Below the pieces are notes generated by a model. It did no database searches. It was not told the origin of the DNA and was given only the letters and a program-made list of their open reading frames with translations. DNA of 44,274 nt from a virus, in the IMG/VR virus record IMGVR_UViG_3300027906_000036, positions 1 through 44,274 of that record; one strand, 5' to 3'. Made by a program: the position numbers and the translations under genes. The stretch's first letter is position 1. The number at the start of each line of letters is the position of its first letter. This document shows, one piece after another, positions 19,511 to 26,785 of the stretch.

Positions 19511-21963
19511 TATGCAATCTCCTTAATAAATTCATTAGTTAAAAATCTTGAAGTCACTTTACTGTTTCTGTTTTTCTTGAAGTTAGAAAGCAGTGTTGAT
19601 TTCTTAGCACCAATCAAGTCGTCACTTAGTTCATCGTCAACAGTCGCCAACTTAGCAGAGCAAGTTATGAACAGTTTACCGTAACCGTGAGCATTGATAA
19701 CCAAACCTTCTTTTCTGATTTGACCCCAAGTTTTTCTGTAACCGTCATCGTATCCAAATTCTTTTTCAACGTGCTTTCTCAAGTCGTTACAAGAATTCAG
19801 AAGACTGTAGAAGTCTCTCTTTTGTTCAAGAGCAAAGTAACCAGTAACAGTAACACCAGTTTCTTTTTCCAACCAGTGAAGCAGGTTAGCAGTTTTGTTC
19901 CACTCAGTAGGATACCCTCTGCTGTAGTATGAATCTTTTTGAGGAACTAAGTAAGGGTACTGTTTCTTAGAGTATGGGTCAGTGATAAAGATTTGTTGGT
20001 CAACTCTTTTCCAGTAGTCATCACTACCTTCCATAGTCTCCTTGACTTCTTTCTCATTCTCATACATTTCTTCTCTCTCTTCCCTGTTAAGTCTCAAGAG
20101 ATTTGAATCATGACTGAACCCGTCAGTGATTACAGTCAGAATCATTTTCTCTAACTGGTAAGCACTCTTGAACTCAGGTAACATTTTTCTCATTGCAACC
20201 AGTGAATTGTTCAATGGTGTTCCACCGAGGTTCAAGGAATTTGGGCAAGGAAGACCATTAATGATATCCCATCTGTCCCAGTTGTATTCGGAATTGAAAC
20301 CTTTGAACCACTCGTCAACAATGTCTTCACACTTGTTCCAGTTTCTAGTCTCAGAAGTAATGTAGTGATTGTAAAGCACTCCGAAAGTCCTGAGTGAATC
20401 TCTGTATGACTTTTTCTTTTGTTTGTCTGAGAACAATTCAAGAAGAACATTCTCGCCTCTGTAACCATCAGGGTCTTTTCTGAATTGGTCACTGAAAGCA
20501 TAGATTCTGAAAGGAATGTTTACTTTCCTGCAGAACTCAGCAAGAATCAATGATTGTTCTAGAAGGTTCTTGACTGACCCGTAGATAGAACCTGACCAGT
20601 CTAGAAGAACCATAACACCGTGGTTCTTACCGTCAGGCAAGTAAGTAACTCTCTTGAAGATATCGTCCATGACTTGATACTTAGCAACCGCATTCATATC
20701 AAGTTTACCAGTCTTACCTTGGAATGCTTTGACACTTCTCATTGCATTCTGTTTCATTTCAAATTCTTTTGCCATGTGACTGATAAGGTTTTTGTTCTTA
20801 TCAAGAATCTTTTTAGAAGTATGTAATGCCATGGAAGGAATCAATTCTTTCCACTTGTCACTGTCACCGTATTCCTGAATGAATGTCTCAATGACTTCCG
20901 CAATATCTTCAGCACCAACAACAATGTTGTCAATGTCACCACCCTTCTTGAAGGCGTTTGTGATATCTTTACTAGTTCTTACGATTGGTGCATCTTCATA
21001 GAACTCACCTTCGTTGTTGTGTGCATAGTGTTCAGTGATTGACTCTCTAGCACCGTCTTGGTCGTCATAGAAAGATTCTTTGTCAGTGTTGGAACCTTGT
21101 CCACCAGTAGGATTGATATCACCCTTACCGCCTTCCTCTTCTTCACCTTCTTCGTCACCGTCACCTGACTCGTCACCCTCTTCACCTTCTTCTTCACCTT
21201 CAGCAGAATCGTCACCTGCTTCTGAAAGACTCTTTGAGTCCTCTTCGCCAGGCATTCCGTCTTCGTCTTCTGACTCACCAGTGTTAGGGTCGAAGTTAGG
21301 TTCCATGTAATCGTCTTCGGATTCTTCACCCTCTTCTTCGTCACCAACGTCAGGCATTGTGATACCTTGTTGAATCATTTCATCTGAATCGTCTCTTGTC
21401 TCGTTCTCTTTAGACCATTCGTAAATCGCAGTCGCACACACAACCACTTCTTCCCAAGTAGTACATGCTTCTGCCATTTCATAGAACGGTAATTCTTCCG
21501 CAGTGAAGACAACACCAGCGGTAGCACCAACTTTTGTTTTGATATTGATTTTGTCAATCAAAGAAAGTTTGTTTACATCTTTGTCTTTGATACCAAAGAA
21601 GTCTTTAGCAACCAACTCTTTATAAGCGGCGAAGAATGACTTGACCAAGCCAGGATATTTCTTCTTGATTGCTTTCTCAATCCTAACGTCTTCAATAACG
21701 TTAAGATATCCTTTAAGTGTTCTGTTTTTTTCTAGTGCACTGTGAAGACCCTCATATGGAGTATTCAATGCATGACCAACTTCGTGACCCATGAATAGGT
21801 CATAAAGTTCAGGACTCATATCGTCCTTGAAAATAGGACAAGCAAGTACCCTATTCTTTACGTCAAAGTATGCAGTAGGTATCCTTTTATGGACAACGGT
21901 CAGGTCTTCACCCGCCATTAACCTTGCGAGGTTGTCTTTTTGTGTGGTTAGTTTCTCATTCAT
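19510..21963 (-). CDS. HExxH metalloprotease-like / acidic / vWA protein (CobT-like)
   Basis: Protein of 817 residues in three parts. The N-terminal part carries a zincin-type motif H60-E-V-G-H64 followed by EDVRIEKAI (E91 a possible third ligand). The middle (about 205-285) is extremely acidic, alternating E/D with G/S. The C-terminal half has a von Willebrand A domain with MIDAS DxSxS at D455, S457 and S459, and a later TDGFS. The acidic-plus-vWA plan is that of CobT, and the MoxR/CobS ATPase is close by. The HEVGH motif suggests that this may instead be a regulated peptidase or scaffold. The start has a promoter -10 six bases upstream and no Shine-Dalgarno. Confidence 0.9.
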   Translation of the reverse strand: MNEKLTTQKDNLARLMAGEDLTVVHKRIPTAYFDVKNRVLACPIFKDDMSPELYDLFMGHEVGHALNTPYEGLHSALEKNRTLKGYLNVIEDVRIEKAIKKKYPGLVKSFFAAYKELVAKDFFGIKDKDVNKLSLIDKINIKTKVGATAGVVFTAEELPFYEMAEACTTWEEVVVCATAIYEWSKENETRDDSDEMIQQGITMPDVGDEEEGEESEDDYMEPNFDPNTGESEDEDGMPGEEDSKSLSEAGDDSAEGEEEGEEGDESGDGDEEGEEEEGGKGDINPTGGQGSNTDKESFYDDQDGARESITEHYAHNNEGEFYEDAPIVRTSKDITNAFKKGGDIDNIVVGAEDIAEVIETFIQEYGDSDKWKELIPSMALHTSKKILDKNKNLISHMAKEFEMKQNAMRSVKAFQGKTGKLDMNAVAKYQVMDDIFKRVTYLPDGKNHGVMVLLDWSGSIYGSVKNLLEQSLILAEFCRKVNIPFRIYAFSDQFRKDPDGYRGENVLLELFSDKQKKKSYRDSLRTFGVLYNHYITSETRNWNKCEDIVDEWFKGFNSEYNWDRWDIINGLPCPNSLNLGGTPLNNSLVAMRKMLPEFKSAYQLEKMILTVITDGFSHDSNLLRLNREEREEMYENEKEVKETMEGSDDYWKRVDQQIFITDPYSKKQYPYLVPQKDSYYSRGYPTEWNKTANLLHWLEKETGVTVTGYFALEQKRDFYSLLNSCNDLRKHVEKEFGYDDGYRKTWGQIRKEGLVINAHGYGKLFITCSAKLATVDDELSDDLIGAKKSTLLSNFKKNRNSKVTSRFLTNEFIKEIA

Positions 21964-21969
21964 ACGGCT

Positions 21970-21999
21970 AGCTTACTAAAAAAGTGCTGTCACTGTCAA
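21970..21999 (-). promoter_or_regulatory. Early promoter repeat, copy B
   Basis: TTGACA at 21994-21999, 18-base spacer, TAAGCT at 21970-21975, then exactly six bases to the vWA ATG. The predicted transcript start coincides with the ATG, in contrast to copies A and C, which have leaders with ribosome binding sites. Confidence 0.6.
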
Positions 22000-22007
22000 C
22001 AGCTCAT

Positions 22008-22127
22008 TTACTCCATTTCTTCCGCACATTTCAAAGCGTATGCGGCCGCTTCTTCTTCTGACATTCCTTTCTCTATACCTTCTTCAAAGTATTTTTCAAG
22101 GAATATCTCCCTGTATTCACAGCTCAT
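22008..22127 (-). CDS. Small hypothetical protein, 39 aa
   Basis: Short gene between promoter copies C and B. The 39 residues are acidic and helical (starts MSCEYREIF, contains SEEEAAAYAL), with two cysteines. AAGGAG lies before the ATG with proper spacing, about 23 bases after the predicted start of transcription. It resembles the small early proteins typical of T4-like phages that alter host functions, but no family is recognised. Confidence 0.65.
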   Translation of the reverse strand: MSCEYREIFLEKYFEEGIEKGMSEEEAAAYALKCAEEME

Positions 22128-22156
22128 TTTGAACTCCTTTTTCTCATTACAGGTAT

Positions 22157-22186
22157 AGGCTACCAAAAAAGGCAGGTCATTGTCAA
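22157..22186 (-). promoter_or_regulatory. Early promoter repeat, copy C
   Basis: TTGACA at 22181-22186, 18-base spacer with CTTTTTT, TAGCCT at 22157-22162. It follows the stop of the 2OG oxygenase gene and starts the early module. Confidence 0.6.
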
Positions 22187-22207
22187 CAGCTCATTTTCCC
22201 TTTAGAA

Positions 22208-22777
22208 TCAAGGGTTTGGAAATTCAGGTCTTATATCTTTGAAATCTGTGGTGAACCACATAGGTAGGGTGTACCTGTCTCCATGGTACACTTTGGTGAC
22301 GGAATGCTCGAATTCCATTCCTTGAAATACGACTATTTCTCTTGCTTGGGGGACGTATTCAAACCCCATAGGTATCATTTCGCATGGCGTGAATCTAAGA
22401 TTACCACCCTTATAATCTGTACCTGAACCATTAAGGTACAATACAGCCGCCCATTCTGACTTAGGAACAACATTATCATATACATCTGTATGAGGTGTAA
22501 TCTCAGAACCGATTGGTTGACACATAATCTCTGACTGTTCAGGAAAGACTTTAGAACCATATTGTGCTACTTCACTTATTATCATGTACTCAAGTCTTCT
22601 TACAATTTCACGAATCCATTGAGTTCTGATATTTTCTAATTGTATCTTTCTGCCGTCATACTGAGCATTGTTATCCCCTGAACATAAGTGCTTATGAGTC
22701 TTATGAAAGTATATTAAATCTTTTGCTTCTTGTTCAGTGATTACTTCGGGAATCTGTATTAAATTGAAATCAACCAT
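22208..22777 (-). CDS. 2OG-Fe(II) oxygenase, prolyl 4-hydroxylase-like (1)
   Basis: 2-oxoglutarate and iron dependent dioxygenase of 189 residues. The iron-binding facial triad is visible as H96, D98 (TPHTDVY) and H158 (FEHSV), with R168 (DRYTLPMWF) for 2-oxoglutarate. Phage members are proposed to hydroxylate proteins or nucleobases, but no substrate is established. It overlaps the next 2OG gene upstream by eight bases; the two have similar N-termini (FHKTH-H motif) and are probably diverged duplicates. Family assignment is strong. Confidence 0.92.
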   Translation of the reverse strand: MVDFNLIQIPEVITEQEAKDLIYFHKTHKHLCSGDNNAQYDGRKIQLENIRTQWIREIVRRLEYMIISEVAQYGSKVFPEQSEIMCQPIGSEITPHTDVYDNVVPKSEWAAVLYLNGSGTDYKGGNLRFTPCEMIPMGFEYVPQAREIVVFQGMEFEHSVTKVYHGDRYTLPMWFTTDFKDIRPEFPNP

Positions 22778-23396
22778 GTTGTCTTAATGCTTCGTCCCCC
22801 ACACTTAAATCAGGGATTGCTTGTAAAGGTATACACCTATCAATATTATCTGAAAACCAAAATGATATAGTATGTCGTGGGTGTCTTCGTACTCTCTTAA
22901 CACCATGCTCTATATAAATGCCTTGGAACAATAATCCTGCACCTTCGATTGGTTCATAGGTTTCTCCGCCAGGCACATAGGTTTGACCGTCATGAAAGTT
23001 ATCATTTAGATACAGGATACAAGTCCATTCTCTTTGTTTTTCATCAGAGGCAACTTGTAATTGTTGTGATTCGGAAGAATAGGTATCAAGGTGTGGGTCT
23101 TGATATCCACCAATTGGCCATTCATTGATTGAAATCATTTCAGGGTAAACGACTTTACCTTGGGTTTTATAAATTTCGCAAATTAAATTTAGAGAAACTT
23201 TACCAATTAGTTGTCGTACCCATGGTGTTTGGATATGTAAAAATCTGATAGCCCTATAATCGGAACCGTTACCTAAAGTTCTTAAGTTATGATGCGTTTT
23301 GTGAAAGTGTATTATCTGCCTGCACTCGTTCTGAGTCATCAGATTTTTCAGCATTTGCGGTTCGTAGGGCTTCTGCGATTGCTCTTCGTTGTTCAT
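22770..23396 (-). CDS. 2OG-Fe(II) oxygenase, prolyl 4-hydroxylase-like (2)
   Basis: Second dioxygenase of the tandem pair, 208 residues. Triad H102, D104 (PHLDTY) and H164 (IEHGV), with R174 (RHTISFWF) as the 2-oxoglutarate arginine. The N-terminus overlaps the deformylase gene by 110 bases if translation starts at 23396; starts at 23354 or 23339 would remove much of that without touching the domain. None has a strong ribosome binding site, so the start is uncertain. Substrate unknown. Confidence 0.9.
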   Translation of the reverse strand: MNNEEQSQKPYEPQMLKNLMTQNECRQIIHFHKTHHNLRTLGNGSDYRAIRFLHIQTPWVRQLIGKVSLNLICEIYKTQGKVVYPEMISINEWPIGGYQDPHLDTYSSESQQLQVASDEKQREWTCILYLNDNFHDGQTYVPGGETYEPIEGAGLLFQGIYIEHGVKRVRRHPRHTISFWFSDNIDRCIPLQAIPDLSVGDEALRQHG

Positions 23397-23898
23397 ATTC
23401 TAATCTCTTTGCTCTTTCTTTGGGTCTTGCTTTTAGAGCACGTTCAATTTTCAATTGAGATGCACGTTGTAAAAATATTACACCATTCAAGTGGTCTATT
23501 TCATGTTGTACACATCTTGCACCCAATCCTTCTAACTTGATTGAACGTTTTTCACCGTCAACTGTTTGGTAGTCCATTACAACTACTTTTGGTCGCTTAA
23601 GCATAATATATATGTCGGGAAAAGATAGACACCCCTCTTTCATCATTTCCGTCTCTTGAGATATCTGAGTTATCTCAGGATTAAAGAATGCAACGATTCC
23701 TTCGTCCTGTGTTCTCATGACAAATACACTCAGGTCTACACCGACTTGATTAGCACTTAAACCAAGTCCACCATATTTTTCCATGGTTTCTACGAGACCG
23801 TCTTGTAATTCTTTTGGGTCTGTTTGCGGATTATCGAAATCAAACTTTTCAGTAGGATTACGTAAGACCTGTGCGGCCTCTTCAACTAGTTCATACAT
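23287..23898 (-). CDS. def: Peptide deformylase
   Basis: Metallohydrolase that removes the N-formyl group from new proteins, 203 residues. All three family motifs are present: GLSANQVG (motif 1), EGCLSF with the metal-binding cysteine (motif 2) and QHEIDH (motif 3). A charged C-terminal tail of about 40 residues, overlapping the downstream gene, is longer than in bacterial enzymes. Phage deformylases are common in marine T4-like phages, where they may help maturation of abundant host or phage proteins. Identification is certain. Confidence 0.97.
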   Translation of the reverse strand: MYELVEEAAQVLRNPTEKFDFDNPQTDPKELQDGLVETMEKYGGLGLSANQVGVDLSVFVMRTQDEGIVAFFNPEITQISQETEMMKEGCLSFPDIYIMLKRPKVVVMDYQTVDGEKRSIKLEGLGARCVQHEIDHLNGVIFLQRASQLKIERALKARPKERAKRLEYEQRRAIAEALRTANAEKSDDSERVQADNTLSQNAS

Positions 23899-23899
23899 A

Positions 23900-25285
23900 T
23901 TATTTTATTCCACTACTGGTTACGTATAAAGATTTACCTGACCAACCCCCCGCTTGTCTAGTTCTTAAAACAACTGGCATTGTTGCGTCAATCTTTAAAG
24001 GTTTATAATGCCATGACAACTTAAACGTTTGTTGTTTACCGTCATATGAAGATTTTATTTTACTAAAATCACTAGCATTATCTGACATTAGCATTTGTCT
24101 AAAACTATCGTCTCCACTAACGTCTTTGATTGTTGAACCCTTCTCACTACCTATCAATAATTTATATGGACATGGTGTTGAATTAGGGTCGTCATATGTA
24201 TAGTAACCTATAGTATTCAAAAAGTATAGTAGGTTTCTTGGTGAAGATACATATTTTGAAAAGTCGTCTAGTAAAGCATTCCTAAAAGGCCAATAAAAAT
24301 CTTTTGTATAGAAATCTAATTTATCTTTTTGGAATTCTTTTGCTATTGTAGCGAATGCTCTCTTTGAAGAAGATTCACTATACTTTTCTTTCTTGATATC
24401 AAATGAGTTGATTGCTTTGTGAGAATTCTTATATTTTGGGTCTATCATGGAAGTTGCTTTAACCCATGCGTTATCAATCATGGATTTTATTCTACCAAGT
24501 TGTCCCTTATCTCCTACCTTAGAATAGAATGCAACTAAGTTTGTATTGATTTTAGGTGTAGCGTCTGCACCACCTGATATCTTGTTTGAGTATCCTTGGA
24601 ATCCGTCAGCAGTTTGAACGATAACGTCCGAAGGATTCTTACCACCTATCCCTGCAGGTTTACCTCTAGGAACCCAATATACATTTTTTACTTTCCTTCC
24701 TTTTAAATCCTTTTCAACTGCGTCTGCATTGTTCATTCCGATTAGAATATCTCTTAATGAAGTTTCGTCTTTGTCTAACAACATAACGATATCTTCATAA
24801 GTAACTTCTTTTCCTGAACCTGCGAGAACTCCTGTTCCGCCACTTTGTCCTGCAACCCATTTTTCAAAATCAAATTGATTCATGTTGCGTTGGTCTTTGT
24901 GTATTAAGAAGTGTACGGTTAGTAATTCATTCACGTTGGAAGAAGCAGTTGAATCCTTTCTACTCTTACTTCCAAAGTGTGCTTTGACTTTTGCTTTAGT
25001 TGATTGAATGTAATACGGTGTATCTGAACCGTCTAGTTCTATTTGGAAATAGTATTTACCATTACCTAATTTCTTGAGAAGTTCTCCTGTAGGATTCTCT
25101 ACTGATTTATAAAGTATCTTTCCTGCACCTACTGTTGCTTTGACATCTTTATCGTCTATGTCTAGAACATAATAAGGATTGAATCCGTTTCTGTTTTTGT
25201 AATGTGGTGACACAGTTAACTCACGAATCACATGCTTAGGATTCGTTACGGTAATTTTGTCTGTGAATTGTGAGAAAGACTTCAT
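23900..25285 (-). CDS. Hypothetical protein, possible PD-(D/E)xK-type nuclease
   Basis: Protein of 461 residues from ATG 25285. I chose it because a perfect late box lies five bases before it; the longer frame from 25375 would overlap the neighbour. No signal or membrane segment. A core resembling PD-(D/E)xK nucleases can be drawn: a glutamate in NVNELLTVHFL, an aspartate in NPSDVIVQT and a Q/x-K in GYSNKIS, spaced by about 110 and 15 residues. The C-terminal part ends in GGWSGKSLYVTSSG. The nuclease idea is a pattern guess. The gene lies one base before the deformylase gene. Confidence 0.7.
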   Translation of the reverse strand: MKSFSQFTDKITVTNPKHVIRELTVSPHYKNRNGFNPYYVLDIDDKDVKATVGAGKILYKSVENPTGELLKKLGNGKYYFQIELDGSDTPYYIQSTKAKVKAHFGSKSRKDSTASSNVNELLTVHFLIHKDQRNMNQFDFEKWVAGQSGGTGVLAGSGKEVTYEDIVMLLDKDETSLRDILIGMNNADAVEKDLKGRKVKNVYWVPRGKPAGIGGKNPSDVIVQTADGFQGYSNKISGGADATPKINTNLVAFYSKVGDKGQLGRIKSMIDNAWVKATSMIDPKYKNSHKAINSFDIKKEKYSESSSKRAFATIAKEFQKDKLDFYTKDFYWPFRNALLDDFSKYVSSPRNLLYFLNTIGYYTYDDPNSTPCPYKLLIGSEKGSTIKDVSGDDSFRQMLMSDNASDFSKIKSSYDGKQQTFKLSWHYKPLKIDATMPVVLRTRQAGGWSGKSLYVTSSGIK

Positions 25286-25290
25286 AATAC

Positions 25291-25298
25291 TATTTATA
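25291..25298 (-). promoter_or_regulatory. Late promoter with leaderless spacing
   Basis: TATAAATA on the minus strand, exactly five bases before the ATG at 25285, with no Shine-Dalgarno. It is located just after the stop codon of the diiron protein gene. Confidence 0.6.
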
Positions 25299-25301
25299 TT
25301 T

Positions 25302-26366
25302 TCACTTAAGTGGCTTCGATAATTCTTCCCAACTTGTTTCATAATCACTGTCACCTTCTGCGTATCCCATGACACCTAACTTTTCATATTCAGGTATAAG
25401 TTCTTCACGCAGTAATCCAATCTTTTTAAGATTTGGCATGATTCTAGTAAACAGTATATCTTGGAATTGTGTATTGAATACGTTTTCCTTTTCATATTCT
25501 ATTGTTGCGTCAAAGTCGAATCCGTATTTTTCCCATACGTCATATGCTTTAAGTCTATTTCTACTTACAGTACATGCTTCTAAAGCAAACTTTGCTCTAT
25601 CCATTTGTTCTTCTTCTGAAAGTGTTTGTACAAAATCAGTTAAATAATTTATACCAAAAGTGACATGTCTCGCCTCGTCTCTAATGATATATTCAACCAT
25701 TTGTTTATATACAGGGTCTTGGGAAGTTTCACGACTTGCTTGAAAAGCGGCTAATGCTAATCCTTCAATCACAACTTGCATACCTATAAATTTTAAATCC
25801 CAACGTGGGTCAGTTAAAATTTTATCAAGTAATCCTTTTAGACTTGCACCTATGGGCCATGAACGTTTCAGTCTTGTCTGTAGATATTTGTTAAAAGCTT
25901 CGACATGTCGTGCTTCGTCAAATGTCTGAGAAGCTGCATATAGTTTTGCGTTGAATGTTGGTGCACAACTGGCCAATTGTGACGCAACTAATAATGCACC
26001 TTGTTCACCATGTAAAAACTGACTGACTGTCCATGCATTCAAATCCCCATGGAATTCTTTTTTTTGTTCTGTAGTCAGTAATTTATATTGTGGGTGATTT
26101 TTCCACTGAACGTCTTGAAATTCAAAAAACTCAGATGTCATTGATTTGAATGGCGGTGACCAATCAACGTCAACTTCTACATTCCAATTTAACTTTTTAC
26201 CTAGTTCGTATAGTTTTTTGATACGATTATCTTGGACTGTATAGTCCCAATTATAAGAACCTGTTAAAGGTGTTTTGAATATCTCTACAACGTCTGTAGG
26301 GTTTAGTTCTTCCGCTACTGGGAAGTCTCGTACTTCTTTGGGTGTTTCTGTCTTTAAAATCTTCAT
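25302..26366 (-). CDS. Ferritin-like diiron carboxylate protein
   Basis: Predicted di-iron oxidase or oxygenase of 354 residues in a four-helix bundle. Ligands are visible in the order E121 (LHGEQGA), E151-x-x-H154 (DEARH), E201 (VIEGLAL) and E231-x-x-H234 (DEARH), the pattern of ribonucleotide reductase R2, AurF and acyl-ACP desaturase relatives. It is not the T4 NrdB, whose flanking sequence differs. The reaction is unknown. An ATAAATA box lies four bases upstream of the ATG and the gene overlaps the YunG-like gene by four bases. The diiron family is confident. Confidence 0.85.
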   Translation of the reverse strand: MKILKTETPKEVRDFPVAEELNPTDVVEIFKTPLTGSYNWDYTVQDNRIKKLYELGKKLNWNVEVDVDWSPPFKSMTSEFFEFQDVQWKNHPQYKLLTTEQKKEFHGDLNAWTVSQFLHGEQGALLVASQLASCAPTFNAKLYAASQTFDEARHVEAFNKYLQTRLKRSWPIGASLKGLLDKILTDPRWDLKFIGMQVVIEGLALAAFQASRETSQDPVYKQMVEYIIRDEARHVTFGINYLTDFVQTLSEEEQMDRAKFALEACTVSRNRLKAYDVWEKYGFDFDATIEYEKENVFNTQFQDILFTRIMPNLKKIGLLREELIPEYEKLGVMGYAEGDSDYETSWEELSKPLK

Positions 26367-26785
26367 GTATTATTTATCTTTTTAAGAAGTCGATTTGCCT
26401 TTGCGCCATGTCTTCCGCCCAACTGTTGTTTCTTTATTGCTGTATCATAAGGGGGCGTTCTACCTTTCCTATAATACTGGTCTTCTGTTATATCAATAAT
26501 CATACTATCCCATTTATTAAACCAATGGTATTCACCTTGGTCATCTTTCCCTCTCCACATTTCCAGTTCGGGAAATACTTTTTTTAAAACAGCAGAAGCG
26601 TAATAACAATAACCCGCCATTGGATTATCATCTTGATTTTTCTTCAACCAATAACCTGTGAGTAGTGATTCATCAAGATTTTCTTTAATCTTGTTTATAA
26701 CTATCTCTAAATTTTCCTCATTCAACAACACGTGAGAAGTTCTTGTATTTTTCAAAACGTAAAACGTCATTGAACTTATCATACA
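26363..26785 (-). CDS. YunG-like papain/transglutaminase-fold protein
   Basis: Protein of 140 residues from ATG 26785, selected because AAGGAGA lies eight bases upstream inside the end of gene 46. Pattern of the YunG family: GYCYYASAVLKKVFP with C59, MWRGKDDQGEYHWFN with H86 and IIDITEDQYY with D97, a plausible Cys-His-Asp triad. Such proteins are seen in bacteria and phages without known substrate. It overlaps gp46 by 68 bases in another frame. Family call is fair and activity is inferred from residues. Confidence 0.75.
   Translation of the reverse strand, partial: CMISSMTFYVLKNTRTSHVLLNEENLEIVINKIKENLDESLLTGYWLKKNQDDNPMAGYCYYASAVLKKVFPELEMWRGKDDQGEYHWFNKWDSMIIDITEDQYYRKGRTPPYDTAIKKQQLGGRHGAKANRLLKKINNT
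26371..26377 (-). promoter_or_regulatory. Late-type box before the diiron gene
   Basis: Minus-strand ATAAATA four bases from the ATG at 26366, one base closer than the other leaderless late boxes. It lies within the end of the YunG-like gene. Confidence 0.4.

Noticed and set aside
21080-21310. Plus-strand Ser/Pro-rich open frame
   Set aside because: It is the antisense of the acidic E/D/G repeats of the vWA protein; the composition is a mirror effect.
20979-21347. Minus-strand basic, Lys/Thr/Val-rich open frame in a second frame of the vWA gene
   Set aside because: A shifted-frame shadow of the acidic linker, without ribosome binding site.
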